Assembly: GCA_027014185.1 (NCBI GenBank)
Contig: JALWEK010000026.1
Coordinates: forward strand, 1-5,195
Source of the DNA: Aquificaceae bacterium
GTDB taxonomy: Bacteria; Aquificota; Aquificia; Aquificales; Aquificaceae
Length of the DNA stretch: 5,195 nt
Direction: 5' to 3'
A model generated the notes under the pieces. The model did no database searches, had not been told where the DNA came from, and was given only the letters and a program-made list of their open reading frames with translations. This document shows positions 4,534 through 5,195 of the stretch, one piece after another (the first letter of the stretch is position 1; the number at the start of each line of letters is the position of its first letter). Position numbers and translations under genes: made by a program.

Positions 4534-5195
4534 AGTAGTACTCAAACCCGATTTCTTCCATACGCCGCGGGTCGAAGACGTTTCTACCATCGACAACTAT
4601 CGGTAGGGCCATGAGCTCCTTCACCTTCTCCATATCCGCTTTGGCAAACTCATCCCACTCTGTGAGTATGAGAAGCACCTCTGCGTCCTCGACAGCCTCG
4701 TACTTGTCGCCAACGTAGATGAGATCCTCACCTTCTACAAAGACCCTCTTGAAGTTTTCCATCGCCTTTGGGTCGTAAGCCCTGACCTTCGCACCCTCCT
4801 TCACAAGCTCGGGAACTATCCTGAGGGAGGGAGCCTCCCTTATATCGTCGGTGTTGGGTTTGAAGGCGAGACCCCATACGGCCACCTTCTTGTCTTTGAG
4901 GGTCCATACGGCGTTCTTCACCTTCTCTATGAACTTCTCTACCCTCTTTGAGTTTATCCTCTCGACCTCCTTGAGGAGGCTGAAGTCCACACCCCTGTCC
5001 TCCGCTATCTTTATAAAGGCCTTAACGTCCTTCGGAAAACAGGACCCACCGTAGCCTATACCGGCCCGCAGGAACTCTCTCCCTATCCTCTTGTCGTAGC
5101 CCATGCCCTCCGCTACGAGCTCCACGTCCGCTCCGGTTTTCTCACACAGGTCGGCGACCATGTTTATGAAGGAGATCTTCATGGCGAGGAAGGAG
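4517..5195 (-). CDS. ugd: UDP-glucose 6-dehydrogenase, C-terminal half (N-terminus beyond window)
   Basis: The frame is open to the right edge; codons before the internal ATG at 5182 read Ser-Phe-Leu-Ala, completing the family's (N)xFLAMKISFIN motif, so the true start lies outside and that ATG is not the start. About 225 residues are present of the usual 430-450. GYGGSCFPKD contains the catalytic Cys (codon 5039-5041) that forms the thioester intermediate. VAVWGLAFKPNTDDIREAPSL (cofactor/UDP-binding domain), VRAYDPKAMENF, LILTEWDEF and VVDGRNVFDP follow in family order, and the protein ends IGFEYYSIGRP. The enzyme oxidises UDP-glucose to UDP-glucuronate with two NAD+, feeding surface polysaccharide synthesis. 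The missing half carries the N-terminal NAD-binding domain. A related UDP-sugar dehydrogenase cannot be fully excluded from this half alone. Its 3' end overlaps the convergent TPR gene by 17 bp. Confidence 0.94.
   Translation of the reverse strand, partial: SFLAMKISFINMVADLCEKTGADVELVAEGMGYDKRIGREFLRAGIGYGGSCFPKDVKAFIKIAEDRGVDFSLLKEVERINSKRVEKFIEKVKNAVWTLKDKKVAVWGLAFKPNTDDIREAPSLRIVPELVKEGAKVRAYDPKAMENFKRVFVEGEDLIYVGDKYEAVEDAEVLLILTEWDEFAKADMEKVKELMALPIVVDGRNVFDPRRMEEIGFEYYSIGRP

Noticed and set aside
4533..4543. GAGTA-G-TACTC palindrome at the TPR/ugd junction as a bidirectional terminator.
   Set aside because: Five-base arms around a one-base centre cannot form a stable hairpin, there is no T-tract, and it is explained by the ugd codons for Glu-Tyr-Tyr-Ser.

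Overview
The window looks like an ordinary chromosomal stretch from a thermophilic bacterium. Arginine is written mostly as AGG/AGA, isoleucine often as ATA, the proteins are rich in Lys/Glu/Arg, base composition is near 50% GC, and genes are tightly packed with overlaps. EngB and strong AGGAGG Shine-Dalgarno sites point to Bacteria. An Aquificota-like or similar deep-branching thermophile fits best, but that placement is inference from style and remembered homologues, not a search.

Left block (minus strand, transcribed right to left, 2628 down to 1): engB (GTPase for 50S ribosome assembly), then thrC (threonine synthase, TTG start with a textbook SD), then a 92-residue MoaD/ThiS/CysO-type ubiquitin-like sulfur carrier, then a DUF72/YecE protein cut by the left edge. 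Gaps are 33 bp, 11 bp and a 17 bp overlap, so this is probably one operon, perhaps with an extra promoter ahead of thrC. The thrC/sulfur-carrier pair is the most interesting part: a PLP enzyme and a thiocarboxylate-type carrier side by side recall CysM-CysO. The carrier ends Gly-Gly-Ile rather than Gly-Gly, so it may need trimming.

Middle block (plus strand, 2643 to 4533): a low-molecular-weight phosphatase-fold arsenate reductase, a PflX-type (COG1313) radical SAM protein, and a TPR protein, with gaps of 21 bp and 1 bp. The first gene starts only 14 bp from the divergent engB start and has no SD. A TAGAAT box just upstream would place transcription start almost on the GTG, suggesting a leaderless message.

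Right block (minus strand, from 5195 down to 4517): the C-terminal half of UDP-glucose 6-dehydrogenase, running in from beyond the right edge. It converges on the TPR gene and overlaps its end by 17 bp.

No RNA gene, mobile element, CRISPR array or clear intrinsic terminator was seen, and no gene-free stretch exceeds about 35 bp. I see no wholly new system. The sulfur-carrier/threonine synthase pair and the radical SAM cluster are the parts whose biochemistry is open.
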